Below are positions 34,077-47,608 of a stretch of DNA of 64,000 nucleotides, piece by piece. The DNA is from Sipunculus nudus (lineage: Eukaryota > Annelida > Sipuncula > Golfingiida > Sipunculidae). The stretch covers positions 40,324,401 through 40,388,400 of the forward strand of contig CM049317.1 in the NCBI GenBank assembly GCA_026874595.1, read 5' to 3'. Under the pieces are notes generated by a model, which had not been told where the DNA came from, made no database searches, and worked only from the letters and a program-made list of their open reading frames with translations. A program made the position numbers and the translations under genes. The first letter of the stretch is position 1, and the number at the start of each line of letters is the position of its first letter.

Positions 34077-36170
34077 GCGAACCTGTGAGCTAATGCGATG
34101 GTTTAGCTTCGTCTGTTGTCGTCGTTAACCCATACTATTTCAAAAACAACTGGACCTAGTATCATGAAATTTAATGCAAAAAATTAGCCATCTGAAAATC
34201 TCTGCATTTTCTTAGATTTTATGGAGAAAAAGCTAAAAGTCTTTAAAAATCTTCTCCTCAGAAACAGTCAAGCCTAATTATTCAATATTTCACAGAAATA
34301 ATCTTTTATACCATCTCTCTGAAGTTAGTTCAAATGGTTCAAGTTCGGTGAATTTTGGCTGAGTTACAGGAAGTTAAACTTAGCTAACTGTCCATAAAAG
34401 CATACTAAAATGACAATCTCAGAAAAGGCGGGAGCTATCATCACCAATTTTTATGCCAGTGTTGGTCACGAGTCACATATGAAATTTAGGTATTGGTGGC
34501 ACCACCTGCATTGACTTTTTTTTGTACGGGGTCATTTGTCATCTGTACATTAACCCATAATTTCTCAGGAATAGCAGGAGCTACAATCCCTAGATCTAAT
34601 GCAATAATCTGTCACATATCAAATGTTATGGGATTCAGACTATTTATTTGCTATCTGCATTTACTTCAAGATTTTAAAGGGAAAAAGCTGAAAAACCTTT
34701 AAAAGTCTTCTTATTGTACAAAAATTATTCCAGAGGCAAGCCCTCTCAAGTTTGTTCAAATGGTTTGCATTTGATGAATTTTAGTGGTGTTACACAAATT
34801 TGAACAGTCATTTTGCCAATTAAGCATACTGACATAGTAATCTCAGAAATGACAGAAGCTAGCATTACCAAGTATTGTGCAAATGTTGGTCACATGACTC
34901 ATATTTGAAGTTGCAGATGTTGTGGTGCCACCTACATTGACCTGTTTTTTATGGGCAAAAAAACTCATAATTTTAGCCTCTTTCATCTTAAAATGTTTGA
35001 TGAAACTGTCAAGTTGAATCGTTCAATTTTTCAAAAGAATTATCCTAGGACATGGTTCTTTCAATCATATCAGAAAAGCTTAAGTTGGTCTTATTGCCAT
35101 TATTATGTCTATTTCAAACTGAGGACTGCAAAACTGTTCTTCTGCAAAATTATTGTTTCAATTATAACTTCTGTAATATTGCACAAAAATTATTCAAGTT
35201 TACTTGAATGATTTTTGGCAGAATTATTGGACCTTTAACAATAAAAGAACTGCATCTTTTGTTTTTTTAGATATTTTGATAAAAAGTTTATGAATATGTC
35301 AGCTTGAAAAAAAAAGCATTTTAGCCAAAGTCTTTTAGTATGATTTACCAACAGACCAAGATTGTATCCTTAAATAGGTTGAGAAACTGCCAACTGTTTC
35401 AGATTTGGCAACAGATCAAGAGTTCATTCAGTGCAGCCAGATATAGGTCAAGAGTTCAGTCAGTGCAGCCAGGCACAAGGCATGTGATCACCTCATGGGT
35501 GACATGTGAACACCTCATGACCACCATGTGATCACCTCATGGGTGTCATGCCCCTCAGGGCTGCATGTGGACTGCCAACTGTGTCAGATTATGCAACAGG
35601 TCAAGAGTTGACTCAGTGCAGCCAGGTACAGGTCGAAAGTTCACTCAGTCTAGCCAAGTGCAGGTCATGAGTTCACTTAGTGCAGTAGCCTGAGCCAGCT
35701 CGCAAATTTGTCACAGTTCACTCAGGGCAACTGCCTATTTCACCTAAGCCTGGTCAGCCCCATGCATCAGACTCAAGGTAAGTTTGATGTATTGGCCTGA
35801 TATTTTGACCTATGTGTCTTTGATGGCTTTCTCGTTCATAAGACAGGTGTCGCCACCTACAATGACTTTTGCGCAGTGTATGTGCCTGCTTATTTCTACA
35901 GAGGAATTTGATATATCAGCCTGAAATTGGGCATATGTATATATTTCTGATAGCTTCGTTGTATACATAAGACTGATGGTGCCAGCTACAATCATTTTTG
36001 TGTTGTGTGCACCCATGCCAGAATTTCAGCAGTGATGTTTGTGTAATTGTTTCTTATTCAAAATGTTTAGTACTTGCATTGTTCATATACATGAGAAGTA
36101 ATGGTCCAGCATTGAAGCATTATAACTGGTGTATTTCCCAATGCACAGGTTAGCACTAGGCCTGTAGGCT
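34077..36170. mobile_element. GCGAACCTGTG repeat family, copy B
   Basis: It starts GCGAACCTGTGAGCTAATGC and ends CACAGGTTAGCACTAGGCC. It contains the CATGTGATCACCTCATGGGT minisatellite-like block (35480-35550) and GTGTCGCCACCTACAATGAC. It is shorter than A because the 177-bp array is missing. Confidence 0.7.
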
Positions 36171-38305
36171 AGTAGCACTGTAGCACTAGACCTTTTTTTT
36201 ACGGATATTTTTCTGTTTTATAACTATAAAATGACAACAATCATGTCAGTTTCTCAGCTGTGATTCCATCTAGTGTCCCATAATCTGGTTTGTATATTGA
36301 TCAGAAGTGGATGCCCTATAGAAATCACCCTGTCTGTCTGTTCGTCTAGCTGTCTATTTGTCCATCCAAACAAATTTGTTTCCAGATGATAACTCCAGGT
36401 TGGATTGACATATGGATTTCAAACATGACTTACACATGGCCCACCACTAAAGAAAGAACCTGTATGATTTTTGGGTCATGAGGTCAAAGGTCAAGACACA
36501 ACACTCATATATTTGAAAAGATTATGGCTGCATTTTAGGCCAAGTTTTTCATCCCAAACTTTCCATCTCTCACACATGGTTTACTTGCCCAAAGTGGAAA
36601 AAAATCTTTAGATTTAGAGATTACCTTGTCAGAGGTCAAGGCCACTGGACTCACTTTTTTCAAAAGATTGTTACAAAAATCTAAATGCTGCAAGTTCAAG
36701 GATAATAAGTTCCCAGATTTTTTTTGTCACAAGGTCATTGGTTAAGGTAACAGGACTGTCATTCTGGAAAATTTCTTTAAAAAATCCTTATAGACAAATA
36801 CAGCTGAGCGTCGAGACCCCTGGGTCCCTAGTAAGTCAAGTTAGAATATTGGATGGGGATGTATGGAACATATTTACTAAATGTCACCCTTCTTGTCAAT
36901 GTAAGGTCCTCTTATAATTTTTCCAACTCTAGAGACCTCGAACTTCCGCCCTCTTATAAACAATGGTACCATATTGGATATCTTCCCTCTCCTAACTATA
37001 TTCATGTCTTTATGGACTGGTTTTACGGCAGATACAATCAAACTACTTGCTCCAAATGAAAATGCTTATTAAGTGAGGTCCTTACGTTGCAGACTATGTG
37101 TTTCCATGCGTATTAGAGTACCAGGTTTCCCAGATCAGAGTGTTACCTAATGGGAGGGTATAATTCGCTGATCAGCGGGCTGATCAGCGGTCTGCAGTAT
37201 AAAACCCGCGCTGATCAGCCACCTTTCAATTAAAGCATTAATTTGAGGCAAATTATCTCCCATATAAAACCTCCGCCTATTTTGTGTTTAAATATGAATA
37301 AAAGACACCTTTCTTATCAGTATTACGTATTTACAAAATTATGCATCTATTTTTATTGTGTTCATTTGCCTTGCGCCCTCAGTTCTTAGAGTACCAAATA
37401 TACAGGGCCGCTACCTGAAATTCTGTGTGAAAATGCATCCATTGCCCGACAAATAACAAATATTTAATCAGTCTCCCTACATGGAGGTGCTAGCTGTTTT
37501 ACTAAATAAGTATTGACCAATAAAATGTGTTAGAATGCAGTAGTACCCATACAGTTTTTCAAAATTTCCCCCGACGAAGAGTTAGAACCACATTCACCTG
37601 ATGATTGGGTCGCATCCCTTGAAACAGACTGTTGTGAATTTACTTTGTTGTTTTTTTTCCAGAGTATATTTATATATACTCGTCTACTATTGGGCCCCCA
37701 AATGAGAATTTGGTTTTGCCGCCAATGATACAGAAGTGAGAACCAGTTGTGTTCTGTGCCCATCTGTATTACGCTGGGATTAGACTCTACCTTGTGTTCA
37801 CGTGTACTGGGCCAGGGACTAGTGGAACGTCTGAACGTCATGTGCGAGCAAGAAGTCATGTGACCTGGAACATTTCAAACAGTGACTGTGATATGTGTAT
37901 TATTCCATGAACTCGGTGAAAGATTATGATTACCGGTACTTCGTTATTTATGTTGACAGCACCCACCCCCCCCCCCCCCTGACATCTCTGAGTATCCTAT
38001 TTATTTGTTATTATATTTTTTGTTACCTTACAACAATGTTAGAGTCTTTTCTGAGTGTGTCAATGTCTGGTCTGCCTGTTATTTTGACTGACTGAAAAGA
38101 ACCTCAAGGAAGTTCACATCCCCAGTTGTGTGACATATAGATCTTATATAGCTCTACAGCTTATACAAATTTGACGGCATTTTTGTGTGGTGTCCATCTT
38201 TTCATCTGCCTAGGGTAAAAATCACTCATATCTCAGCAGTGGTTTGACTTATTAACCTGAAACTTGCATGTGTATACATTTTGGATAGCTTTCTCGTTCA
38301 AATAA
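36171..38305. other. Non-coding DNA with repeat fragments
   Basis: 36300-36830 resembles a GTCAAAGGTCAAG-type dispersed repeat ending CAGCTGAGCGTCGAGACC then CCTGGGTCCC. 37160-37220 holds three GCTGATCAGC palindromes around a TATAAAA box. A C run lies at about 37966-37979. 38150-38300 is a CTCATATCTCAGCAGTGG monomer like those in copy F. No gene recognised. Confidence 0.5.
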
Positions 38306-38845
38306 CAGTTAATGTTTGAATGATTTATTGACACAATACATAGTAAGTACATTCATGTGGTATTCTGCCTAAGCACATATATAAATATTAACATTTATCA
38401 ATAGATTGAGCGCAAGCTACTTAAAGCTTATAAAGCTTGCTCCTGAATTCTAAAGGGATAATTTTCTGATGCATGGCAGGAGGGGTGTGATGTTAATATA
38501 TTGATGACTGAAGTATCATGGAAGATGTGGATAGCATAATGACTATGTGTTGTTATTTGGAAAGTGTAAGGTGCCAGTTGAGAGGAGAGAGAGAGTTTTG
38601 GTGGGTGTGGGATGAGTTTGTCAAGAACGTTAAATTATTTTATGTTAGAATCTGTTTGAGTTTTCAATAAAGTTTCCCACTGATTCATATATTTCCTTGT
38701 TTGATTTGTCATCTATTTTTGGGTCGCCAAAAAGTAGAACTTTTAATGGGGTATGACTAGGTAAGTATGTTTTCCTAGTGGAGTTATAGAGGTGGCATTG
38801 CAGTAGGTAATGGTTGGGATCTTCTGATGGGTGGCCACATTGACA
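38306..38845 (-). pseudogene. LINE 3' end: ORF2 C-terminus and 3' UTR
   Basis: On the minus strand 38845-38645 is an unbroken 67-codon frame beginning CQCGHPSEDPNHYLLQC and ending in a stop. CxCGxxxEDxxHYLLxC is the cysteine-histidine signature at the C-terminus of CR1/L2/Nimb-type LINE ORF2 proteins. The following 340 bases, with an AATAAA near the end, act as the 3' UTR. The copy is 5' truncated exactly at the start of repeat copy C. The intact frame suggests a fairly recent insertion. Confidence 0.75.
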
Positions 38846-38850
38846 TTTTT

Positions 38851-40252
38851 AGCGAACCTGTGAGCTTATGCGATGGTGCGGCGTCGTGCGTCGTACGTCG
38901 TGCGTCGTCTGTATGTTAACCATAGCTATCTCAAAAACGGCAGGAGCTAGCATCACCAAATTTTTTGCAAATAATCAGTCATCCAAAAAAACTATATTGG
39001 ATTTTGTTTATTTTTTTTCTAACTGCATTTTCTTAGATTTTATAGGGAAAAAGCTGAAAAAGCTTAAAAAATCTTCTCCGAAAATGTCCAGCCAAATTGT
39101 CCAATATTTCACAGAAATGATCCCTGGAACAATCTTTCTCAAGTTTGTTCGAATGGTTCCAGTTCGGAGATTTTTGGGCGAGTTACAGGAGGTTGAACTT
39201 TGTTAACTGTGCAAAAAAGCATATTAAAATTTAAATCTCAGAAACGGCTGGAGCTATCATCACCAAATTTTATGCCAATGTTGGTCACATAGGTCATATC
39301 TGAAATTGAGGTATTGATGGCGCCACCTGCATCGGCCTTTTTTGTACAGGGTCATCAGTGCCTGTATCACACTGAGGGCTACAAAAAACTTCTTCTCTGA
39401 AACCATATGGCCAAAATGTTTAATATCGCACAGAAATGATCCTAGGGTAGTGCTTTCTGAAGTTTGTTCAAATGGTCTCTTTTCATTGACTTTTGGCTAA
39501 GTTATGGGAAGCTGAATTTTAGTCATATGCCATAACAGCCCATTTTAGCTCAGTGGCTACAAAGATCTTCTCAAAAACCACTGGGCCAAATTCTTAAATC
39601 TCACACATTAATTATCCTCAGATGTTGATAATTCAAGTTTGTTCAAATGGTTTTGATTCAGTGCTTTTTGGCTGAGTTATGGGAAGCTGAACTTAGCCAG
39701 TTTGCTGTATTGTCCCATATGAGTTATAAATCTGCGAAACGTTTTTCGACTCCTGCCACTGAAGCCAGTTTGTTAAATATTTTACAAGAATAATTCCTAC
39801 AATAATTCTTATAATAATTGTCATTGATGGTTCCACATGAAAGATTTTTGGCTGAATTATGGAGATTGAATTGAGTCATTTTACCAGATATGTTAGCTGT
39901 GTGATGCTGTAACATCTAGCCCGGCACCAGTTTATCACCATCTATTACATCATGCCACAAGACATTTAGATTTCAGGTTATCTTTGGTTAATATTGACAA
40001 GAAAGTTTTTTTAAAAGCTTTTAAAAAATTTAGATTTATGATTTAAGTTATTCATCATACCAGGCAATGTTACAATCATGAACATTCAGCTCTCTGTGGC
40101 TATATAAAGACAACTGAACGTGGATTATAATTTATTGGTATTCCTACTCAACTTAATTCAAGAATTTGCCATCAATGATATATATCTGTATTTTAATTTT
40201 GCATTCAATATGCATCCGTAATAATTTTACATATATTCCTGATTTCTTTTTT
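38851..40252. mobile_element. GCGAACCTGTG repeat family, copy C (3' truncated)
   Basis: It starts AGCGAACCTGTGAGCTTATG with a CGTCGTGCGTCGTACGTCG tract. It lacks the terminal half and runs directly into copy D at 40253. Confidence 0.75.
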
Positions 40253-43045
40253 AGCGAACCTGTGAGCTTATGTGATGGTGCCTTGTCGTCCGTCGTGCGT
40301 CGTGTGTCGTGCGTCATCTGTACGTTAACCATAGCTATCTCAAAAATGGAGGGAGCTAGCATCACCAAATTTTTTTCAAATATTCAGTCATCCAAAAAAC
40401 TATATCGGATTTTGTTTATTTTTTTTTCTAACTGCATTTTCTTAGATTTTATAGGTAAAAAGCTAAAAAAACTTTTAAAATCTTCTTCTCTGAAACTGTC
40501 CAGCCAAATTGTCCAATATTTCACAGAAATGATCCCTGGAACAATCTTTCTCAAGTTTGTTCGATTGGTTCCAGTTCGGAGATTTTTGGCTGAGTTACAG
40601 GACGTTGAACTTTGTTAACTGTGCAGAAAAGCATATTAAAATTTAAATCTCAGAAACGGCTGGAGCTATCATCACCAAATTTTATGCCAATGTTGGTCAC
40701 ATGAGTCATATCTGAAATTGAGGTATTGGTGGCACCACCTGCATCGGCCTTTTTCGTACGGGGTCATCAGTGCCCGTATCACACTGACAGCTACAAATAA
40801 CTTCTTCTCTGAAACAAAATGGCCAAATTGTTTAATATCGCACAGAAATGATCCTAGGGTAGTGCTTTCTGACATTTGTTCAAATGGTCTCAGTTCAGTG
40901 ACTTTTAGCTAAGTTATGGGAAGCTGAATTTAGTCATATGCCATAACAGCCCATTTAAGCTAAGTGGCTACAAAAATCTTCTTCTCAAAAACCACTGGGC
41001 CAAATTCTTAAATCTCACACATTAATTATCCTTAGATGTTGATAATTCAAGTTTGTTCAAATGGTCTCAGTTCAGTGACTTTTGGCTGAGTTATGGGGAG
41101 CTAAATTTAGTCATATGCCATAACAGCCAATTTGAGCTAAGTGGCTACAAAAATCTTCTTCTCAACAACCACTGGGCCAAATTCTTAAATTTCACACATT
41201 AAATATCCTGAGATGTTGATAATTCAAATTTGTTCAAATGGTCTTAGTTCAGTGACTTTTGGCTGAGTTATGGAAAGCTGAATTAAGTCATATGCCATAA
41301 CAGCCCATGTTAGCTAAGTGGCTACAAAAATCTTCTTCTCAAAAACCACTGGGCCAAATTCTTAAATCTCACACATTAATTATCCTTAGATGTTGATAAT
41401 TCAAGTTTGTTCAAATGGTTTTGATTCAATGATTTTTGGCTGAGTTATGGGAAGCTGAACTTTGCCATTTTGTTGTATTTTCCCATATGAGTTATAAACC
41501 TACAAAACGTTTTTTCGACTGATGATGATACTGAGGCCAGTTTGTTTAATATTTTGCAAAAATAATTCCCTGAATCATTCTTATAATAATTGTCTTTTAT
41601 GGTTCCAAAAAATGAATTTGGCTGAATTATAAAGATTGAATTGAGTCATTTTACCAAATATGTTAGCTGTGTGAAGCAGATACATCTAGCCTAGCACCAG
41701 TTTATCAGTATCCATTACATCATGCCTCTATCTGACATTTAGATTTCAAGTTATCTATGGAAAATATTGACGAGAATGTTTTTAAAAGCTTTTAAAAAAT
41801 GTAGATTTATGATATTACATATCATCTGTACACTAACTCATAATTTCTTAGGAATAGCAGGAGCTACCATCCCCAAATGTTATGCAATTATTTGTCACAT
41901 ATCAAATGTTGATGGATTCATCTTATTTTTGCTATCTGCATTTACTTAGATTTTACAAGGAAAAAGCTGAAAAAACTTTTAAAAGTCTTTTTCTTGTAAA
42001 CCATCCAGCCAAATTGTCCAAATTTTACAGAAATGATCCCAGAGGTGAGCCCTCTCAAGTTTGTTCAAATGGTTTGTGCTGGATAAATTTTAGCAGAGTT
42101 ACATAACAGGCCAAGATTGTGTACGTTTCTTGAATAGGTTGAGAAACTGCCAACTGTTTCAGATTTGGCAACAGATCAAGAGTTCATTCAGTGCAGCCAA
42201 ATATAGGTCAACAGTTCAGTCAGTGCAGCCAAGCACAAGGCATCTTATCACCTCATGGGCAGCATGTGATCATCTCATGGGTAGCATGTGATCACCTCAT
42301 GAGCATCATGTGATCACCTCATGGGTGTCATGCCCCTCAGGGCTGCATATGGAGCCAATCTGTGAGCTTATGCAATTGTGTGGCTACTATTTCAGATTTG
42401 GCAATAGGCAAAAGATCAGCCTGGATTTATTTATAGCTTTGGCAGACTGCCAACTGTTTCAGATTATGCAACGGGTCAAGAGTTCACTCAGTGCAGCCAG
42501 GTACAAGTCAAAAATTCACTCAGTCTAGCCAGGTGCAGGTCAAGAGTTCACTCAGTGCAGTAGCCTGAGCCAGTAATTTGTCACAGTACACTCGGGGCAA
42601 CAGCCTTTCTCACCTAAGCCTGGTCAGCCCCGTGCATCAGACTCAAGGTAAGTTTGATGTATTGGCCTGATATTCTGACCTGTCTATTTGTTTTTATGGC
42701 TTTCTAGTTCACAAGACAGGTGTCGCCATCTACAATGACTTTTGCAAAGTGTATTTGCCTGCTTAACTCTACAGAAGAACTTGTTATATCAGCCTGAAAT
42801 TGGGCATATGTGTACATGTCAAATAGCTTTGTTGTATACAAGACTGGTGGTGCCACCTACAATAATTTTTGTGTTGTGTGACCCATGCAAGAATTTCAGC
42901 AGTGATGTTTGTGTATTGTTTCTTGTTCAAAATGTTTAGTACTTGCATTGTTCATATATATGAAAAGTAGTGGTTCAGCACTGAAGCGTTATACCTGGTG
43001 TATATCCATATGCACAGGTTCGCATTAGGCCTGTAGGCCTTGTTT
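40253..43045. mobile_element. GCGAACCTGTG repeat family, copy D (most complete)
   Basis: It starts AGCGAACCTGTGAGCTTATG and ends CACAGGTTCGCATTAGGCC then TGTAGGCCTTGTTT. It has the same order as copy A: a GTCGTGCGTCG tract, CTCAGAAACGGCTGGAGCTA, the palindrome region, the 177-bp array, the GTGCAGCCA/CACCTCATGGG block, and GTGTCGCCATCTACAATGAC. ORFs such as 40166-40618 are translations of the repeat. Confidence 0.8.
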
Positions 43046-44070
43046 ATAAAAAGTCAGCTGAATAGCATTTTGTATTTGGAAAATAAATTTCAAAGTTATT
43101 TCAAGTAGGGACCACTTTTGTGTTCAGATTGCAGCACTTGGTTTACCATTGGCAGATTGCCAGTGCCTTGATGTTGGCCATATAAATAGTTTTGGCACAG
43201 TGCCCGGATTGGAAGAAGTGCAGCCAGGTATAGGTCAAGAGTTTACTCAGTGCAGTAGCTTCATTCTATTTATAGCTTTGGCAGACTGCTCACTGCATCA
43301 TATTTGGCACCAAAGTTCAGCCTGAATCTATTTATAGCTTTGGCAGACTGCCAACTGTGTCAGATTATGCAACAGGTCAAGAGTTCACTCAGTGCAGCCA
43401 GGTACAAGCAAAAGTTCACTGTCTAGCCAGATGCAGGTCAAGAGTTCACTCAGTGCAGTAGCTTGAGGCAGCAATTTGTCACAGGTCACTGGGGGGCAAC
43501 TGCCTTACTCACCTAAGCCTTGTCAGCCCAGTGCATCAAACTCTGGGGAAGTTTGATGTTTTGGACTAATATTTTGACCTGTCTATGCATCTTTGATGGT
43601 ATTCTCATTTACAAGACTGATGGTGCCATGTACATTGACTTATGCAGTGTATGTGCCTGCTTATTTCTACAGAGGAATTTGATATATCAGCCTGAAATTG
43701 GGCATATTTATACATATTAATAGCTTTGTCGTATACAAACTGGTGGTGCTACCTACAATAATTTTTGCACAAAGTGTGTCCCTGCTTATTTCTCAGGAGG
43801 GGTTTGATAGATCAGTCTGAAAATTGGCATATGTGTATATCTCTGATAGCTATGAAGTATACAAGACTGGTGGTGCCAGCTACAATCGATTTTGTGTTAT
43901 GTGCACCCATGCCAGAATTTCAGCAGTGATGTTTGTGTAATTGTTTCTTATTCAAAATGTTTAGTACTTGCATTGTTCATATACATGAAAAGTAATGGTC
44001 CAGCATTGAAGCATTATACTTGGTGTATTTCCCAATTCATAGGTTCGCATTAGACCTGTAGGCCTTGTTT
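43046..44070. repeat. Partial tandem copies of the family's right half
   Basis: It repeats AGACTGCCAACTGTGTCAGA, GTTCACTCAGTGCAG, GTGGTGCCACCTACAAT and the terminal AGGTTCGCATTAGACC, with rearrangements. It ends TGTAGGCCTTGTTT at 44070, where the LINE-derived DNA begins. Confidence 0.65.
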
Positions 44071-44224
44071 GGTGTCGCTATAATATGTCTTGTGTACGTG
44101 TGATAATTTAGTTCACTACATTTCATTCTCATGCGTGCATGATTATTTGTGATTTTCTGGTTCCTGAGTTGTGGTACCTAGGTGTTTTAGTTCTCAGAGC
44201 TGATTTTTTCAATTGGTAGTTTAA

Positions 44225-45586
44225 TGAAGCACTTGTTAAGCAAGCTTTCTATCAAGATCCATTTGGTTCCATAATCTGATTGTTTTTGGGAGAAAAGAGT
44301 TGAAATATAAATCAGTTCTTGCTTGTATTGGAGTTTGGATGTGTATTACAAATATGGTTTCGTACATGTTACTATGTGGAGGAGGAAGAAGAATGCGTAG
44401 ATACTGCGGACTTTTGTTGTTTAAATCATTTTATGTAGAAGGAGGATTTTTTTTTGTTTTCTCTTCTCTTTTGGAGAGTTTCCCATCCTGATTCAAGATA
44501 TAAGAGTTCATGTGATGTTCCTTTTACCCCTCCCGTTACAATTCTTGCAGCCATCAGTTGTATTTTTTCAAGTGTCTTGTCTTGTCCCTTGGTACAGTTG
44601 CTCCATAAGATGTTCCCATATTCTAAGAGAGGTCTGGTATATGAAAAATATATATTTTGTAAGGTTGTTCTATCTAGGAGATATTTTAACTTGCTTAAGA
44701 TTAGAAGTTTGTTCATTGCTTTTGCTGCAATGTAGGTTATGTGCTAAGGATGATTCCTAGATGTTTGTGCATTTTGAGTCAGTTATTTTTTTTATTTAGG
44801 TATAAATCAGGGAGGTTTACAGGTGCTGTTTTCCTTGAAAAGAGTAACGATTCAGTTTTTCCTGCATTGAAAGTGACTAGCCACTTCCTTGACCATTGGT
44901 AAATCTTGTCAAGGTCAGCATTCAGTATCTGGGCTGCTCTGATGGGATCTTCTATGGCTAGGTATGACATTGTATCTTCCGCAAAGGGACAATATTACTT
45001 GTGAGTTTTTCTCCTGTGTCGTCGATAAAGACTAAGAAGAGTAGGGGTCCTAGGATCGATCCTTGTAGTACCTCTTCCTGTAGGAATTTCCAATCCGAGG
45101 GCGCATTTTCTGTAATAACTCGTTGTTGTCTATTTGTTAAATAGTTGTATAACCATCTGTGCAGTTTACCTGTTATTCCTGCTGAGAGTAGCTTACTGAG
45201 AAGGCCATCTGTCCAGACTTTATCAAAAGCCTTATACTTATATCTAGAAAGATTTCTGTTCATTCTTTTCACTGCAGAGTCTCTAGGTAAAAATCCTGAT
45301 TGGTATGCTGATATAATTCTGTTTTCTTTAAAGAAGTTAAGCATTCTGGCCAATATAATTTTTCAATATTATTTTACATACAGCTTGTTAGTGATATGGA
45401 TCTGTAGTTTACTGGTTGTTTAGGATCATCACTTTTGAAGATAGGTGTTACATTTGCCTTTTTCCATAGGGTAGGTAGTTTTCCTGTGTTAAAGGAAAGT
45501 TCAGCGATTTTTATTAAAGGATATTTACTTTTGGCTTTTCTGACCTCGGCAGTAAATTTGTTACGTGTATTTTGTATAATTCCCAA
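44225..45586 (-). pseudogene. LINE reverse transcriptase and C-terminal part
   Basis: Motifs in order: LWKKANVTPIFKSDDP and NYRSISLTS, YQSGFLPRDS, KAFDKVWTDGLLSKL, WLYNYLTNRQQRV, QGSILGPLLFLVFIDD, then the catalytic box read as FAEDT instead of FADDT (about 44980). After that come WSRKWLVTFNAGKTE, LEYGNILWSNCTKGQ and RIVTGGVKGTSHELLY, and in a further frame RTDLYFNSFLPKTIRLWNQM (about 44310-44260). Several frameshifts and stops, plus the Asp-to-Glu change in the active site, mark it as dead. Confidence 0.85.
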
Positions 45587-46239
45587 TCATTTGTATTTTT
45601 GGTTCTCATTGCTTTGGATCTGATTCTTAAGCACTTGCGCTTTATTAATTTAAGTTCATGAGTGAATCATTCTTTATTGGTAGTTATGTTTTTAACTGTT
45701 TTTACTGGGATGCATTGTTCTGATATACAGAGGACTGTCGGGACGTAAATTTTTTGTAAACTATGTCAATATTTTCATTTTCGTCTACAATATTATTCCA
45801 GTTAATTTTCTGGAGCATGTCTTTCATTTTAATATAGTTTCCTTCTTTATATTTCCAAACTCTAAAGGGAAGAGGTACTTGGACAGGTTTATTCCAATAT
45901 AGTTTTATGTTTACTGCATTATGGTCGCTGTAGTGTTTGGGGAATGTACCTCATTGGGAAATTTGAACATTAAAATTGGTTATTATTACATCTAGTAGGG
46001 TTTAACTTTTATCACTTATCCTTGTTGGTTCTTTGACATGTTGGATTAGGCCAAGTTCTTGTAATATGATTTTCAGTTTTGGCTTAGGATTTCAATTTAA
46101 ATCACTGTTTAGGTCCCCTAGTATGATATGGTTCATTATCGGTATTGAGTTAAGATAAAAAAAGTAATCCTTTAATTAACGTCTCCCAACTTTCAATGTT
46201 TTCATTGGGGGTTTGTAGACAGTTGTACATATTATTTTT

Positions 46240-46560
46240 TGGGTTGATTTAGGATTTCGATACTGACACTTTCAATTTCATCATTTTCAAGGTCATGTCT
46301 TCTTTTAAATGGCAGATTATTTTTACATATACTGCAATGCTACCTCCATATCTATTTCTGTCCCTTCGTATCGGTTCTTGGAAGTCCGGTATTAGTAAAT
46401 CATCATTTGGTAAGGTATGATCGAGATGTGCTTCTGTGAAACATATTACGTCAAATTTTTCAATTTCTATTATGATATTATCTATTTTGTTGAATAGACT
46501 GTTTATGTTAATATGGTAGAAGTCCAGTGTTGAGTTTTGAGGGCCTGGATTTGTTTCTAT
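46240..46560 (-). pseudogene. LINE apurinic-type endonuclease fragment
   Basis: The frame reads NSLFNKIDNIIIEIEKFDVI then CFTEAHLD, DLLIPDF, and RRDRNRYGGSIAVYV. This matches the first half of the EEP endonuclease of LINE ORF2 (a SLxxKxD start, a catalytic Glu in [ST]ExWL, RxDRxxxGGGVxIYVK). The second half is riddled with stops (46230-45600). Confidence 0.8.
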
Positions 46561-46699
46561 ATCACCTGATAAGATTAGCTGTATTATGAGGAAATTATTG
46601 TGATAAATATGATAGTGGTGGTATTGTTTAAGAATTAAGGCGATTTTTCGGTTGTTTTCGTACTAAATGAGTTGTTGGAAATTCTTGTGGGGTTGCTGG

Positions 46700-47600
46700 T
46701 GCAAGTTCCGTTTCTGCGCCTGGTTTGCGTTAGTAAATTAGCTTAAGTACGGAGGTCCGGTAATTATTCTAGACGTTTTGTTTTTTAGTATATTTAAGAT
46801 GTTTACCTATGATAAACTCATTATCTGTAGTGGACGATTAGGTGGTTTTTGATTCAGCTGTGACTGTAATTGGAGCTGGAGGGGGGGGGGGGTTTCCGGT
46901 TTGTTCATGTCTCTGTTACCCATGATTGTGTCGACAGCAAGTGGAAACGTATATATATTTATAAAAAGGGAAAATAAAGTCCGACAAACGTTTGTGTCGC
47001 TTTCATTTGTGTAAAGTCGGCTCAGTTACCTTTCAGTTTTGTCACTTGTTTAATTGTGTAGTTCATGCGTTAAGAAAAAGGAAGTTCTATTTGTGTAGGT
47101 TAGAGAGACCTATTTCCGGGTCTGGTCAGGGTCGGCCCAATTTGTGGCATCAAGAGTGAGCGGGCATTAAATATTGCAGGGCAGCAGAAAATTTCAGGGG
47201 AAAAATATTTCAGGATGCATACAATATGTATGGCAGGTGGGTGATAGGAGAAATTAAATAAATGAAAAAATAGCAGGGTTGGCCTTTTTTTTTGTTTATG
47301 CTGGAGGGGATTGAAAGTTGTATATGTGATTCCTGGAAATGTCTTGAGAGGTGGCGACATCTAATGGCCAGTTTTAGAAGCTGTAGCTTTCTGTCATATA
47401 TCGCGAAAATGAGATACTGAACCCCCTGTTTTCCTGGAACAAAATAAAAGTGCAGGAGGTGAGCATGATTTTGATGCCAAACACTCGATAGATAAAACTT
47501 TCCCAGAGCCCCCAACTTGTGCATCTTACATGATAATATATGGGGCCTGGAAACAGGTCCCTCTAACCTTTATGGTTGTTGCATTATGTGAATTTTCTAG
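46700..47600. other. Unassigned DNA inside the LINE interval
   Basis: It may be LINE inter-ORF sequence or a further insertion. A G run lies at about 46877-46891. Minus-strand ORFs at 47100-47524 show no motif. Confidence 0.4.
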
Positions 47601-47608
47601 CTTCCGGT

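Noticed and set aside
40166-40618. 150-codon ORF
   Set aside because: Chance open frame across the start of repeat copy D; its relative in copy C is shorter and shifted.
32348-43720. Many ORFs such as MTRMFLKAFKK and ITSWVSCPSGLHM in copies A, B and D
   Set aside because: Identical frames recur wherever the repeat recurs, with no known domain, no consistent start and many disabled copies.
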